Assembly (NCBI GenBank): GCA_005880175.1
Contig: VBJR01000221.1
Coordinates: 1 to 34,512 of the forward strand
Direction of reading: 5' to 3'
Source of the DNA: Chloroflexota bacterium
Lineage (GTDB): Bacteria > Chloroflexota > Dormibacteria > Dormibacterales > Dormibacteraceae
Length of the DNA: 34,512 bases
Made by a program: the position numbers and the translations under genes. The notes under the pieces are model-generated. The model made no database searches. It was not told the origin of the DNA and worked only from the letters and a program-made list of their open reading frames with translations. Positions 10,713 through 19,635 of the stretch are shown piece after piece; within the stretch, counting starts at the first letter, position 1, and each line of letters opens with the position of its first letter.

Positions 10713-11434
10713 TCGGGAGACTCCGGCAGCTCGTACCAGCGGACGCGGTCGCCCACGCGGTCGCGCAGCCGCCAGCGCAGCGTCTTGGGGACGGTCTCCA
10801 GTCGCTCCAGCAGGCGCGCGGCGACCCCGCGCATGCGGAGCTGCTCGTCGGCGTCCAGCGGCGGCGGCTGGCGCCGGAGCATCCGCAGCGTCCCGCACAG
10901 CGAGCGCCAGAGGCCCCAGTCGTCCGCGCAGTCGCGGGCGACGCGGTCGGCCTCCAGCTCCTCGTACCGGCAGCCGAGCAGCAGCGCGGCGGCGTCCAGC
11001 TGGTCCTTCGCCGTCAGCTCGACCACCTGCAGCTTGGAGACCAGCAGCAGCCAGGCCGGCAGCGTCGGCCCCTCCGTCTCGAACCCGGCGGCGAGCGGGA
11101 TCGTGTGGCACATGCGGAGCACGTCCAGGACCACGTCGACCTTCACGCCGACGCCGTCCCGGAACAGCAGGCGCTCCCGTCCGTGCAGCGCGTTGAACTC
11201 GCGGTCGGCGAAGAAGCCCTCCCGCTCCAGCACCTGGACGAGGACGCGCCGGTCGCGGGCCCGGGCGGCGAGGTCGATGTCGCCCGGGTCGCGACGGCAG
11301 GCCTCCGGCCAGCGCTCGCCGAGCAGCACGCCCACGCCCACGCCGCCGAAGAGGCGAGCCGGCACGCCGGCCTCCTCGGCGGCCGCCGCGAGCTGCGCGC
11401 CCCGCGCCAGGAGCGGCCTGGCCGAGGAGATCAT
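10709..11434 (-). CDS. Nucleotidyltransferase-fold protein of unknown role
   Basis: A 241-aa protein with a polymerase-beta-like nucleotidyltransferase pattern: GG at residues 30-31, DPGDIDLA (D52, D54), then KVDVVLDVLRMCH with a possible third acidic residue at D100. Conserved-looking blocks FNALHGRERLLF and LLLVSKLQVVELTAKD resemble a family of uncharacterised proteins, some distantly like AbiEii-type enzymes. There is no partner antitoxin gene, so I do not call it a toxin. The ATG at 11434 overlaps the permease stop (ATGA) and its TGA overlaps the GTG of the synthetase gene, so it is translationally embedded in the nitrogen operon. It might modify a protein or RNA in this pathway, for example adenylylating the adjacent synthetase, but that is speculation. 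Confidence 0.7.
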   Translation of the reverse strand: MISSARPLLARGAQLAAAAEEAGVPARLFGGVGVGVLLGERWPEACRRDPGDIDLAARARDRRVLVQVLEREGFFADREFNALHGRERLLFRDGVGVKVDVVLDVLRMCHTIPLAAGFETEGPTLPAWLLLVSKLQVVELTAKDQLDAAALLLGCRYEELEADRVARDCADDWGLWRSLCGTLRMLRRQPPPLDADEQLRMRGVAARLLERLETVPKTLRWRLRDRVGDRVRWYELPESPE

Positions 11435-12709
11435 TCCGGTGGGATCTCCGCGAACGCCAGGCCCAGGTTCACGCCCTGCCGGGCCCGGATGAACCGCGTC
11501 ACTCCGTAGAACACGAACCCCGAGAGGAGGACGGCGACGTTGATCAGGATCATCGTCGGCGCCTTGAACGAGATGCCCGAGTTGAGATCGTTCAGGTACG
11601 CGTACTCGATGACGCCCATGCCCACGATCGACAGCCCCCCGACGATCGAGAGCACCGGCACCCCGGCCACCCGCCAGCGGACGGGCGAGCCCTCGAACAG
11701 GTCCTTCAGCTTGTAGGGGAGGACGATGGCCGCCAGTCCCGCCAGCATGTACGTCCAGACCTGGCCGAAGAAGCCGGAGATGGTCGCGAAGCCGGTGTCG
11801 AACGAGTAGATGGCGAGGAACACGATGCCCAGGGCGCTGGAGAGCAGGATGGCGACGACCGGGCTGTGGAACCGCTCGTCCACCGTGGATACGCGCACGG
11901 GCAGGAGCCCGTCGAACGCCCAGGCCAGCATGTTGCGGGTCGTCGTGATGATGTAGATCGGCAGCCACGCGTACGTCCACAGGCAGAAGCCGATGCCGAT
12001 CAGCAGGAGCAGCAACCAGTTGCTCGTCAGCGCGCTGATCAGCTCGGTGAAGACCGGCGTGAAGCCGAGACCCGTCTTGCCGGGGTCGGCGGCGCCGACC
12101 GCGCCGATGAAGTCGTACGGGACCACTCGCAGCACGACCGCGGCCAGCAGCAGCATCCACGCGGCCGAGAAGAGCACCGAGCCGGCCATGCCCCGGATCT
12201 GCGCGCGGTTGGCGCCCTTGACCTCGCCCCCTATGTACGCCGAGGCGAGGCCGAACCCGAGCACGCTGAACGCCCAGGTCATCGAGGCGACGGTGTCGTG
12301 GAGGTCGACCCCGCTCGCTGAGGGCGCCTTCTTGCCCAGGCTGTCGAGGATCGTCTTCGCGGTGTCCCTGTGGCCCGTGACCGCTCCGAAGTACGCGTTG
12401 AACCTCGCCATGAACTGGCCGGGGTCGGCGGTCAGCGCGACGACCACGATGGCGACCAGCGACAGCATTGCGACCACGAACAGCACGTTCTGCACGCGCA
12501 TGTACGTGTTCAGACCGGTGACGAAGATCGCCGCGAACGCCACGATCAGCACCAGCCCGGCCAGGAACGTGCCGAGCGGGCTGGCGAAGAACGAGCCCAC
12601 GCCGACCAGGCTCGGGTCGCCCGAGTAGACGCCGATCGTGCGCATCAGCGACGAGATGCCGTACTTGCCCAGGAACGCCGCCGGGACCCCGATGTAGAAG
12701 AACGACCAC
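11431..12709 (-). CDS. APC-superfamily permease, main C-terminal part (frame broken from its N-terminus)
   Basis: This segment encodes about ten transmembrane helices of an amino acid/polyamine/organocation permease, starting at WSFFYIGVPAAFLGKYGIS and running to the TGA at 11431. Hydrophobic spans such as LVLIVAFAAIFVTGL, LLLLIGIGFCLWTYAWLPIY and AILLSSALGIVFLAIYSF are clear, as is the family-type SAYIGGEVKGA. The first in-frame Met is at 12645, but homology extends upstream to about 12709, where the frame switches. The preceding fragment ends at MPRS; the family normally has about 23-26 residues between MPRS and the WSFF helix, so roughly 70-80 bp appear to be missing. Substrate is unknown; context suggests guanidine, urea, an amine or an amino acid. 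Its stop overlaps the next gene by ATGA. Confidence 0.78.
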
Positions 12710-12988
12710 AGAGCGGGGCATGGCCGACGACAGCATCCCGTAGACGAGGTTGGTCGGCAGCACCGCCGCCACCGTGAGCAGGATGCTCACGTACACGTTG
12801 GAACCCGGATAGGCCCCCGCCGGCAGGAACAGGAAGATGAACGCGACCCCGATCGCGATGTTGATGAAGTTCGTGTTGTAGACGAACACGTCCCAGGCAC
12901 CGGCCTGGCGCACCAGGCCGGTGGCCCTGCGGGCGAACGCGCCGCCCGCCGTCCCCTGCGTGAGGGCGTCCCCCACGTCGGCGCTCAC
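12710..12988 (-). pseudogene. N-terminal fragment of the APC-superfamily permease
   Basis: About 93 codons starting MSADVGDALTQ, with two transmembrane helices (IAIGVAFIFLFLPAGAY and ILLTVAAVLPTNLVYGM) and ending at MLSSAMPRS. That motif begins the conserved MPRSGGDY region of APC permeases. After the serine the frame runs into non-homologous sequence while the permease continues in another frame at 12708. The ATG at 12988 follows a good GAGGAGG-type Shine-Dalgarno and lies 31 bp after the metallophosphoesterase stop, so the gene was clearly a normal operon member. This and the previous feature are one gene, interrupted by a deletion that is either genuine or an assembly fault. Confidence 0.75.
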
Positions 12989-13019
12989 AGCTCCCCTCCT
13001 CTCTACGCCGCCCGCTGCG

Positions 13020-14000
13020 TCACGCCGCGACGAGCTGGCAGCTCACGACGCGGTCCGGCTCCAGGACCACCAGTGCCCCCCTCAAGACCCCCTCGCTGTA
13101 CTCGCTGCCCGGGTTGAAGCAGAGGCTCCGCCCCACCTTCGCCACCGCCCGCGACTCGTGCACGTGGCCGTGCGCCCCCAGCAGCGGCTGGTGGCGCTCG
13201 ATCACGTTGCGCACCGCCAGGCTGCCCACCGGCTCCAGGACGGTGTGGCCCGCCGCGGCCACCACCTGCAGCTCGCCGTCGCGCCGCCGCAGCTTCGGCG
13301 CCATGTCCAGGCCGCTGTTGACCGGCGGGCAGTGCAGGGCGAAGATGCCGCGCTCCGGCGCATGCATGGTGCCGATCAGCGCCTCCAGCCGCGCCTCCAG
13401 CTCCGCCTCGGGCAGCTCGCGCGGGGAGTTGAAGGGCGTTATGTTGGCGAAGCCCATGCCGAGCAGCTCGTGGTCGCCCAGGTCGACCACGCGCCCGTCG
13501 GCGTTCTCGATCACCGCGCTGGCGGCCAGCACCTCGTCCACCCAGGGCTCGTCGTCGTTGCCGGGATAGGCGATGAAGCGCACGCCGCTGCCGCGGAGGC
13601 GCTCGTCGGCCAGGCCGACCCAGCGCGCCACCGACGCACAGACCACCTCCCGGAAGAGCTCGTCGCGGAGCACGGGATCGGCGGCCGCGACCTGGTGCTC
13701 GTCCGGGTCCAGCACCACGGGGTAGAAGCCGTTGAAGCGGACGCGCTTCTCGAAGTCCCGGAGGGCCTCGTCGCCCTCGATCGCGTGCTGCTCACCCTGG
13801 AAGCGCGCGGTGTAGCGACCGGCGCCCTGGCGCACCACCGGCACGACCACCTTTCCGGTCAGGTCGCCGCCCAGGACGAGCAGCCCGGCGCCGTAGAAGC
13901 GCGCGGCGTTGATGAACTTGAGAAAGCACTTCTCGGAGCCGTGGATGTCGCTGGCGTAGAACAGCTTCAGTCGCCGCTTCCTGGTGGCCAAGAGGCGCAT
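13020..14000 (-). CDS. Calcineurin-like metallophosphoesterase
   Basis: A 326-aa protein with all the metallophosphoesterase motifs in order: SDIHG (D18, H20), GGDLTG (D46), GNDDE (N148), HCPP (H223) and GHVHE (H279, H281). These bind two metals and hydrolyse phosphomono- or diesters; the substrate is unknown. It sits 78 bp downstream of ureD and 31 bp upstream of the permease, on the same strand, inside the urease-gdmH gene run. A phosphoesterase here is not explained by urea or guanidine chemistry. A role in nucleotide signalling or in reversing a modification is possible but unsupported. No strong Shine-Dalgarno precedes the ATG. Confidence 0.85.
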   Translation of the reverse strand: MRLLATRKRRLKLFYASDIHGSEKCFLKFINAARFYGAGLLVLGGDLTGKVVVPVVRQGAGRYTARFQGEQHAIEGDEALRDFEKRVRFNGFYPVVLDPDEHQVAAADPVLRDELFREVVCASVARWVGLADERLRGSGVRFIAYPGNDDEPWVDEVLAASAVIENADGRVVDLGDHELLGMGFANITPFNSPRELPEAELEARLEALIGTMHAPERGIFALHCPPVNSGLDMAPKLRRRDGELQVVAAAGHTVLEPVGSLAVRNVIERHQPLLGAHGHVHESRAVAKVGRSLCFNPGSEYSEGVLRGALVVLEPDRVVSCQLVAA

Positions 14001-14078
14001 CGTGGGCCAGGCTAGGCGCTGCCGGGAGCCAGAACTACGGCGGATGCGAACGAAGACGGCGGGGCGGAGTTCAGGCGC

Positions 14079-14867
14079 TCAGTACCGTCGGGAGCGCGGC
14101 GGCACGGCGCCCAGCAGGGCAACCCGCGCGGCCCGCCAGCCGGCGTCGACAGCGGCGGTCGCCGCCGACAGGTCGGCCGCGAGCACCCGCAGCCACGCGC
14201 CCGCGCCGTTTGGCAGCTCGCTCGCACCGGCGTAGACGCCGGCCGAGGCCGCCGCCTTGGCGAGGATCCCTGGATCGAAGCCGGCCGCAACGACGTGCAG
14301 CGTCCCGACCACCGGGCGGTCCGGCGCCGGTACGCCCTCCTCCGGCACCAGCCGGCAGGCGTCGCGATAGAGCAGATCGCCCGAGACCCGGCGCACGTCG
14401 AGCACGCTCTCGAAGCGCTGGTAGCGCAGCTGTTCGCCGCGTGCCGCCCGACCGGCGGCGACGACCTCGGCCAGCACGAGAACGCCGGCCTCGTCCACGA
14501 ACGCCCGCGTTTCCTGGTGGAAGCGCGCGCCGGAGAACGGCAGGTACGGGTCGGACACCAGCTCCAGACAGGCCCCGGGCCCGACCCGGAGCTCCACCGC
14601 CGAGCGTGCCTCACCGTTCGGCATCCGGTACAGGCGGGTCGCCGAGGACGTGTCGAGGTGCACCCGGGCGCCCGCCTCGACCTCCACGGAGACGTCCAGA
14701 CGGTCGCCCTGGAGCACACCGCCGCCGGGACTCGACACGATGACGAAGGCCATGTCGGGCAGCACCGCATCGAGGTGGTGCGCCCGCATGGCCTGGAGCG
14801 GCGGACGGCATTCGAGCCGCGCCAGCCGGGTGCGGCCGGCCACCCGGCGAGCGAGCAGCGCCAGCAT
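14079..14867 (-). CDS. ureD: Urease accessory protein UreD (UreH)
   Basis: A 262-aa protein with UreD-type blocks: SSPGGGVLQGDRLDVSVEVE near residues 45-64, HLDTSSATRLYRMPNG near 71-86 and SDPYLPFSGARFHQETRAFV near 107-126. UreD binds apo-urease and, with UreF and UreG, guides nickel and CO2 into the active site; it is the platform of the activation complex. The start ATG at 14867 is seven bases after the ureG stop. It is the last ure gene of the cluster; the following gene is a metallophosphoesterase. The sequence is intact over the usual length. Confidence 0.9.
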   Translation of the reverse strand: MLALLARRVAGRTRLARLECRPPLQAMRAHHLDAVLPDMAFVIVSSPGGGVLQGDRLDVSVEVEAGARVHLDTSSATRLYRMPNGEARSAVELRVGPGACLELVSDPYLPFSGARFHQETRAFVDEAGVLVLAEVVAAGRAARGEQLRYQRFESVLDVRRVSGDLLYRDACRLVPEEGVPAPDRPVVGTLHVVAAGFDPGILAKAAASAGVYAGASELPNGAGAWLRVLAADLSAATAAVDAGWRAARVALLGAVPPRSRRY

Positions 14868-14874
14868 TCCGGCG

Positions 14875-15531
14875 CTACCCGTGGTGGTGATGGTCCCAGC
14901 CCGCGTGCCAGAGCCCGCGCTCGTGCTTCCGCACCTGCTCCAGGTGCTCCACCACCGCGTCGACGCCCTCCCCGGTCCGGCAGTTGGCGAGGAGCTGGGG
15001 TCGACCGCCCCGCACCTCGCGGGCGTCGCGCTGCATCACCTGGAGGTCGGCGCCGACATGAGGAGCGAGGTCGACCTTGTTGATCACGAGCAGGTCGGCC
15101 TGGACCAGGCCTGGGCCGCGCTTGCGCGGGATCTTGTCGCCGCCGGCCACGTCCACGACGTAGACGTAGTGGTCGACCAGCTCCGGGCTGAACGTCAGCG
15201 TCAGGTTGTCGCCGCCGCTCTCCACGAAGGCCAGCTCGGCATCCGGGTGCGCCGCCTCCAGCTCGCCCAGGACGGCCAGGTTGAGCGAGGGGTCCTCGCG
15301 AACCGCGGTGTGGGGACAGGCGCCGGTCTCCACTCCGACGATGCGGTCCTCGGCCAGGACGCCGCGCAGCGTGCGCTTGACGTGCAGCTCGTCCTCGCGG
15401 GTGAGGATGTCGTTCGTCACCACCAGCATCGACCGGCCCCTGGCCACCAGGCGCGGCACCAGGCACTCGATCAGCGCGGTCTTGCCGGCGCCGACCGGAC
15501 CGCCGATGCCGACGCGAAGCGGCCGGCTCAC
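14875..15531 (-). CDS. ureG: Urease accessory GTPase UreG
   Basis: A 218-aa SIMIBI-class GTPase. P-loop GGPVGAGKT at residues 9-17, the nickel-site motif with Cys-Pro-His ([13 protein letters not shown]), [15 protein letters not shown], and the guanine-binding [15 protein letters not shown] are all present. It carries nickel to urease in a GTP-dependent way. Unusually, the extreme C-terminus is WDHHHHG, a four-histidine tail that could add metal-storage capacity, which matters because no ureE is visible. The GTG start overlaps the ureF stop (GTGA). Confidence 0.95.
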   Translation of the reverse strand: MSRPLRVGIGGPVGAGKTALIECLVPRLVARGRSMLVVTNDILTREDELHVKRTLRGVLAEDRIVGVETGACPHTAVREDPSLNLAVLGELEAAHPDAELAFVESGGDNLTLTFSPELVDHYVYVVDVAGGDKIPRKRGPGLVQADLLVINKVDLAPHVGADLQVMQRDAREVRGGRPQLLANCRTGEGVDAVVEHLEQVRKHERGLWHAGWDHHHHG

Positions 15532-16208
15532 GAGGCGAACAGCCGGGCGGTCGCGCGCTCGTGGCGAGCGCCGGCGACGTCGATCTGCGGCGCGCAGGGC
15601 CGGGGGTCGCGCCAGTCGGCCCCGCGGGCGATCTCGAGGGCCGCCTCCATGTCGGCACGGCCGTCGCGGAGGACCGCCTGCGCGTCGCCGTGGCCGACGC
15701 GCATCAGCCGCAGCGCCGCCGCGACCAGCGAGGCCGCGAACGCGTAGCAGGCGAGCAGTGCCGCCGGCTCGGCCGCGATGCCGAACGCCCGCGTGGCCAG
15801 GCCCTGCGCGACGGCGGCGTTGCCCGGGGTGGCGCCGCCGGCCGCAGCCGCGGCGAACGCCGCCAGCACCGGCTCGGGCGCCAGGCGCGCTGCCTCAGCA
15901 GCGATGCGCCGGCCGGTGCGCGCGGAGGCGGTCCGCTCCTCGCGCGTCAGCTTGACCGCCGCCAGGAGGCGATCGGCCTCCAGGACGGTGTCGAGGTCGC
16001 CCGTGGCGTGCACGACGAGGAGCACCGGCAGGTCCGCGCGGGCGAGCCGGTGCAGGAGGTGCGTGCGGAGCAGCGCGCGGAGGCCCGCGGCGTCCGTGAC
16101 CTCGCCGTCGGCGAGCAGCGTCTCCAGGCCGCTCGACTGCGTGAACGCGCCCGACGGGAAGAGGCTGTCGCCGAGTTGGAGCGCGGCCAGGAAGGCGGTG
16201 CCGTCCAC
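15528..16208 (-). CDS. ureF: Urease accessory protein UreF
   Basis: A 226-aa helical protein starting with a GTG at 16208, one base after the ureC stop. Typical UreF features are [20 protein letters not shown] at residues 11-30, a long alanine-rich helical middle, and an [13 protein letters not shown] segment near residue 175. UreF works with UreD and UreG in urease maturation, gating GTPase activity and nickel delivery. The stop overlaps the ureG start by GTGA. Gene order ureABC-F-G-D without ureE is common in Actinomycetota. Confidence 0.9.
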   Translation of the reverse strand: MDGTAFLAALQLGDSLFPSGAFTQSSGLETLLADGEVTDAAGLRALLRTHLLHRLARADLPVLLVVHATGDLDTVLEADRLLAAVKLTREERTASARTGRRIAAEAARLAPEPVLAAFAAAAAGGATPGNAAVAQGLATRAFGIAAEPAALLACYAFAASLVAAALRLMRVGHGDAQAVLRDGRADMEAALEIARGADWRDPRPCAPQIDVAGARHERATARLFAS

Positions 16209-16209
16209 G

Positions 16210-16692
16210 TCAGAACAGGAAGTACAGCTGCGCCATCGGCAGGCGCGCCGCGGGTGGGACCGTCGCCAGCTCGCCGTCCACTCGGACCTCGTACGTCTCC
16301 GGATCGACGGTGATCGCCGGCGTGCGGTCGTTGCGCAGCATGTCCGCCTTGGTCAGCGCCCGGCAGCCGCCGACGGCGACCACGCGCCGGCGCAGGCCCA
16401 GCCGCTCGCGGACGCCCGCGTCACGGGCGGCGCGCGACGTGAACGTCACGCACGTCTCGGCCAGCGCGCCACCGAGCGCGCCGAACATGGGCCGGTAGAG
16501 GACCGGCTCGGGGGTCGGGATCGACGCGTTGGGATCGCCCATCAGCGCCCACGCGATCATCCCGCCCTTCAGCACGAGCTTCGGCTTCACGCCGAAGAAC
16601 TCGATCGGCCAGAGCACCACGTCAGCCAGCTTGCCCGGCTCCAGCGAGCCGACCAGCTCGGCCAGGCCGTGCGTGCGGGCCGGGTTGATCGT
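16210..16692 (-). pseudogene. ureC: C-terminal part of urease alpha subunit UreC, out of frame with the N-terminal part
   Basis: This frame encodes the UreC end: [63 protein letters not shown] and the terminal MAQLYFLF. It begins recognisably at about 16692 and lacks its own start. In other UreC proteins about 31 residues lie between the WQ/FQ end of the preceding block and TINPA; here FQ and TINPA are separated by two bases. Roughly 91 bp are therefore missing and the frame shifts. The remainder up to the stop is well conserved, which suggests either a recent mutation or an assembly error rather than long decay. Confidence 0.85.
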
Positions 16693-17834
16693 GACTGGAA
16701 CAGCCGGATCACCGTCTCGCCGATCCTGCCCATCGCCTGGGAGTCCGACGAGTACATCGAGAGCACGCCGAGGTCGTGGAGCACGTCCTCCGCCGCCATC
16801 GTCTCGGCGCGGATCCGGCTCTCGGCGAACGCCACGTCCTCGGGCACACCCGGGTTCAGGTGGTGGCAGACCATCAGCATGTCGAGGTGCTCGGCCAGGG
16901 TGTTCACCGTGTAGGGCCGGGTCGGGTTCGTGGACGAGGGCAGCACGTTGGGATGGGAGGCGATGCGGATGATGTCGGGCGCGTGGCCGCCGCCGGCGCC
17001 CTCGGTGTGGAACGTGTGGATCGTCCGGCCGGCGATCGCGGCGATCGTGTCCTCCACGAAGCCGGCCTCGTTCAGCGTGTCCGTGTGGATGGCCAGCTGG
17101 ACGTCGTACTCGTCCGCGACGGCCAGGCTGCAGTCGATCACCGCCGGAGTGGTGCCCCAGTCCTCGTGGTCCTTCAGGGCGCAGACGCCGGCCTCGACCT
17201 GCTCGCGCAGGGCCTCGGGGCGGCTGGCGTTGCCCTTGCCCATCAGCCCCCAGTTGACTGGCAGCGCCTCGGCCGCGCGCAGCATCTGGCCGATGTTCCA
17301 CGGCCCCGGGGTGCAGGTCGTGGCGTTGGTGCCGTCGGCCGGGCCGGTGCCGCCACCCAGCAGGGTGGTCACGCCGCCGCTGAGCGCCGCCCACGCCTGC
17401 TGTGGCGAGATCATGTGGACATGCGTGTCGACGGCGCCGGCCGTGGCGACCAGGCCCTCGCCGGCGATCACCTCGGTGCCGGGGCCGATCACGAGCGCGT
17501 CGTCCACGCCGTCCATCGTGTCCCGGTTGCCGGCCTTCCCGATGCCGGCGATGCGGCCGTCCCGAATGCCGATGTCGGCCTTGAGCACGCCCAGGACCGC
17601 GTCCATCACCACCACGCTCGTGATGACCAGGTCGAGGGCGCCGTCGGCGCGGGTCACGCCCGGCGCCTGGGCCATGCCGTCGCGAATCGTCTTCCCCCCG
17701 CCGAAGACCGCCTCGTCGCCCGGCACCGTGAGGTCGCGCTCGATCTCGCAGACCAGGTTCGTGTCGGCCAGTCGGAACCGGTCCCCGGCGGTGGGCCCGT
17801 ACAGCTCCGCGTACTGACGGCGCGGGATCCTCAC
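16587..17834 (-). CDS. ureC: Urease alpha subunit UreC, N-terminal and catalytic part (frame broken at about 16694)
   Basis: The first 380 residues (17834 to about 16695) are excellent UreC. They contain H138 and H140 ([12 protein letters not shown]), the carbamylated lysine K221 and H223 (ALKDHEDWG), H250 (AIHTDTLNE), H276 ([12 protein letters not shown]), the flap pair C323-H324 (MVCHHLNP) and the nickel ligand D364 ([12 protein letters not shown]). All metal and catalytic residues are present. After LFQ the frame leaves homology and ends at 16587 with a low-quality tail. The C-terminal ~160 residues continue in another frame. The GTG start overlaps the ureB stop by GTGA. As assembled, urease would not be made whole. 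Confidence 0.9.
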   Translation of the reverse strand: MRIPRRQYAELYGPTAGDRFRLADTNLVCEIERDLTVPGDEAVFGGGKTIRDGMAQAPGVTRADGALDLVITSVVVMDAVLGVLKADIGIRDGRIAGIGKAGNRDTMDGVDDALVIGPGTEVIAGEGLVATAGAVDTHVHMISPQQAWAALSGGVTTLLGGGTGPADGTNATTCTPGPWNIGQMLRAAEALPVNWGLMGKGNASRPEALREQVEAGVCALKDHEDWGTTPAVIDCSLAVADEYDVQLAIHTDTLNEAGFVEDTIAAIAGRTIHTFHTEGAGGGHAPDIIRIASHPNVLPSSTNPTRPYTVNTLAEHLDMLMVCHHLNPGVPEDVAFAESRIRAETMAAEDVLHDLGVLSMYSSDSQAMGRIGETVIRLFQSRSTRPARTAWPSWSARWSRASWLTWCSGRSSSSA

Positions 17835-18208
17835 GGCTCGCCCGTGTCGAAGCCGGCTTCGGCCAGCGCGCGCGAGAACCGCTCGCGGGCGCCGGGCGCG
17901 TCCAGCTCGCCCTCGGCAAGCCCGTTGAACCCGCTCAACCGCCGGCGACCGGCCAGCGGGACCAGGTCCACCTGCTTCGTCTCGCCCGGCTCGAAGCGCA
18001 CCGCGGTGCCGGCGGGGACGTCGAGCCGCTGGCCGAAGGCGAGCAGCCGGTCGAAGCGCAGGGCGCGGTTGGCCTCCGCGAAGTGGAAGTGCGAGCCGAC
18101 CTGGATGGGCCGGTCGCCGCGGTTCGCCACGCGGAGCCGGGTGACCGGACGCCCGTGGTTGATCTCGATCTCGCCTGCAGGGTGCTCGTAGCCGCCGATC
18201 GGGCCCAT
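17831..18208 (-). CDS. ureB: Urease beta subunit UreB
   Basis: A 125-aa structural subunit with standard blocks: [20 protein letters not shown] at the start, then [18 protein letters not shown], and [20 protein letters not shown], ending with GFNGL. The start ATG at 18208 lies seven bases after the ureA stop, and its TGA overlaps the ureC GTG. UreB is a separate polypeptide here, as in most bacteria with three-subunit urease, and not fused to UreA. Intact. Confidence 0.95.
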   Translation of the reverse strand: MGPIGGYEHPAGEIEINHGRPVTRLRVANRGDRPIQVGSHFHFAEANRALRFDRLLAFGQRLDVPAGTAVRFEPGETKQVDLVPLAGRRRLSGFNGLAEGELDAPGARERFSRALAEAGFDTGEP

Positions 18209-18215
18209 CGGGCGG

Positions 18216-18518
18216 TCAGGGGATGGGATCGTGGCAGGAGACGAGCTTGGTGCCGTCCGGGAAGGTCGCCTCGACCTGCACGACGTGAACCAGCTCCGGG
18301 ACCTCGTCCATGACCTCCTCCCGCGTGAGCACCCGCCGGCCCAGCGCCATGACCTCGGTGGCGGACCGACCGTCGCGTGCCGCCTCGAGCATGGCGTCGG
18401 CGATCAGGGCAACCGACTCCGGGTAGTTGAGCTTGACGCCGCGCTCGCGCCGCCGCCGGGCCACGTCCGCGGCCACGTGGAGCAGCAGCTTGTCGAGCTC
18501 GCGGGGCGTGAGCTGCAT
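18216..18518 (-). CDS. ureA: Urease gamma subunit UreA
   Basis: A 100-aa subunit beginning [20 protein letters not shown], followed by [14 protein letters not shown] and ending [12 protein letters not shown]. These are the classic UreA blocks and the normal length. The frame is open to 18572, but UreA proteins begin with MxLTPRE, so the ATG at 18518 is right. It is the first gene of the minus-strand run, so the operon promoter should lie in the gap 18519-18767, which it shares with the divergent CBS-BON gene. Confidence 0.95.
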   Translation of the reverse strand: MQLTPRELDKLLLHVAADVARRRRERGVKLNYPESVALIADAMLEAARDGRSATEVMALGRRVLTREEVMDEVPELVHVVQVEATFPDGTKLVSCHDPIP

Positions 18519-18767
18519 GGCCTGCGCGCATCCTAGCGACGCCCGGCGGCCGCGCCGACGTCTGAAGGACACGACTGGTGCCAGCGGCGCCTGGTGCGAC
18601 CAGCCCGAGCAGCTCCGAGAGCCGGTCGGCAGCGGGCCCCCGCGCGCCGTGCGCTGCCGCTGGACCCACGGCCGCTCCGGGCGCTGACCGACCCGGCCGC
18701 TGCGGGTCGCACAGCCCTACCGTCCGGCCGGACACGGTGTGACCGTCGAGATGGAGGTAATGCTTCG
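18519..18767. other. Divergent intergenic region between ureA and the CBS-BON gene
   Basis: About 250 bp that must hold the promoters for both directions. Short repeats of the ctggt/accag type are visible near 18574-18603 (for example ctggtgcgaccag), which could form a small hairpin or operator. I compared the minus strand by eye with the guanidine-I (ykkC) riboswitch consensus and did not find its conserved blocks. On the plus strand GGAGG at 18753-18757 serves the CBS-BON start. Confidence 0.5.
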
Positions 18768-19469
18768 ATGAGCTGGAACGTCGCGGCGGTGATGACGGGG
18801 AACGTGGAGACGGTCGGACCGGGCTGCAGCTACAAGGACGTGGTCGAGTGCCTGCGCACGCGGCACGTGAGCGCCGTCCCGGTCGTGGACAGCGAGCGCC
18901 GGGTCATCGGCGTCGTGTCCGAGGCTGACCTGCTCCTGAAGGAGGAGCGGCCGGATCCCGGGCTGGGCGGCCCTCTCCTCCATCCACACGGGGACGCCGC
19001 CAGGGCGCTGGCGCGCAGCGCGGCGGCGCTGATGACCACGCCGGCGGTGACGGTGCGCCCGGAGGCGACGCTGACGGAGGCGGCGCGGCTGATGCACCGC
19101 AAGCACGTGAAGCGCCTGCCCGTCGTGGACGGCGAGGGACGGCTGGTCGGGATCGTGAGCCGGGCCGACCTGCTCCAGCCGTTCCTGCGCAGCGACGAGT
19201 CGATCGCGGGCGAGGTCCGGGAGGACATGCTCCGGCACACGCTGGCGATCGACCCCGCCGCGGTGACCGTGACCGTGGCCGACGGCGTCGTGCGGCTCGA
19301 GGGTCAGGTGGAGACGAAGAGCCTGGCGGGGATCACCGCACACCTGGTCCAGGCCCTGGAGGGCGTGGTGGCGGTGGAGAGCCGCCTGACGTGGAAGTGG
19401 GACGACACGCACGTGGACGTGCCCACGAACCCCCTCGCCCTCCGCTACTCGGTCGACGAGCGGCCGTAG
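18768..19469 (+). CDS. CBS-pair and BON-domain protein
   Basis: A 233-aa soluble protein. CBS domain 1 spans about residues 7-60 (VMTGNVETV through RRVIGVVSEADLL), CBS domain 2 about 85-143 (LMTTPAVTVRPEATLTEAA through GRLVGIVSRADLL), and a BON domain about 150-215 (MLRHTLAIDPAAVTVTVADG, VRLEGQVETKSLA). CBS pairs bind adenosine nucleotides and act as energy or stress sensors; BON domains bind lipid or partner proteins. The start ATG at 18768 has GGAGG ten bases upstream; the longer upstream frame is arginine- and proline-rich and unconvincing. It is followed by a strong hairpin at 19482. Likely part of the stress-response segment with the universal stress proteins. Confidence 0.88.
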   Translation: MSWNVAAVMTGNVETVGPGCSYKDVVECLRTRHVSAVPVVDSERRVIGVVSEADLLLKEERPDPGLGGPLLHPHGDAARALARSAAALMTTPAVTVRPEATLTEAARLMHRKHVKRLPVVDGEGRLVGIVSRADLLQPFLRSDESIAGEVREDMLRHTLAIDPAAVTVTVADGVVRLEGQVETKSLAGITAHLVQALEGVVAVESRLTWKWDDTHVDVPTNPLALRYSVDERP

Positions 19470-19481
19470 ACTCCCCCGGGC

Positions 19482-19512
19482 GATGGCGGCGGAAGTGGCC
19501 ACCGCCGCCATC
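19482..19512 (+). terminator. Hairpin after the CBS-BON gene
   Basis: A perfect 11-bp inverted repeat (gatggcggcgg at 19482-19492 and its complement at 19502-19512) with a 9-nt loop, starting 12 bp after the stop at 19469. No T-run follows, so it is a GC-type terminator-like structure. Confidence 0.6.
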
Positions 19513-19635
19513 CTGGTCCAGGCGCAGGCAAGAGGATGGGGATGCCGAGCTGCCCGTGCCGTGACGTTCGGATCCGCGCCCGCGTCGAGCGGAGCCACCG
19601 GGGGCCGTGACCGGACCCCGGGGCTCCCGGCGTCA

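Noticed and set aside
10709..11434. Calling the nucleotidyltransferase-fold protein an AbiEii or MNT toxin
   Set aside because: No antitoxin partner, and it is coupled to metabolic genes on both sides.
18519..18767. Guanidine-I (ykkC) riboswitch upstream of the ureA-gdmH operon
   Set aside because: Expected from the inferred pathway, but the conserved ykkC blocks were not found by eye on the minus strand. A covariance-model search would decide.
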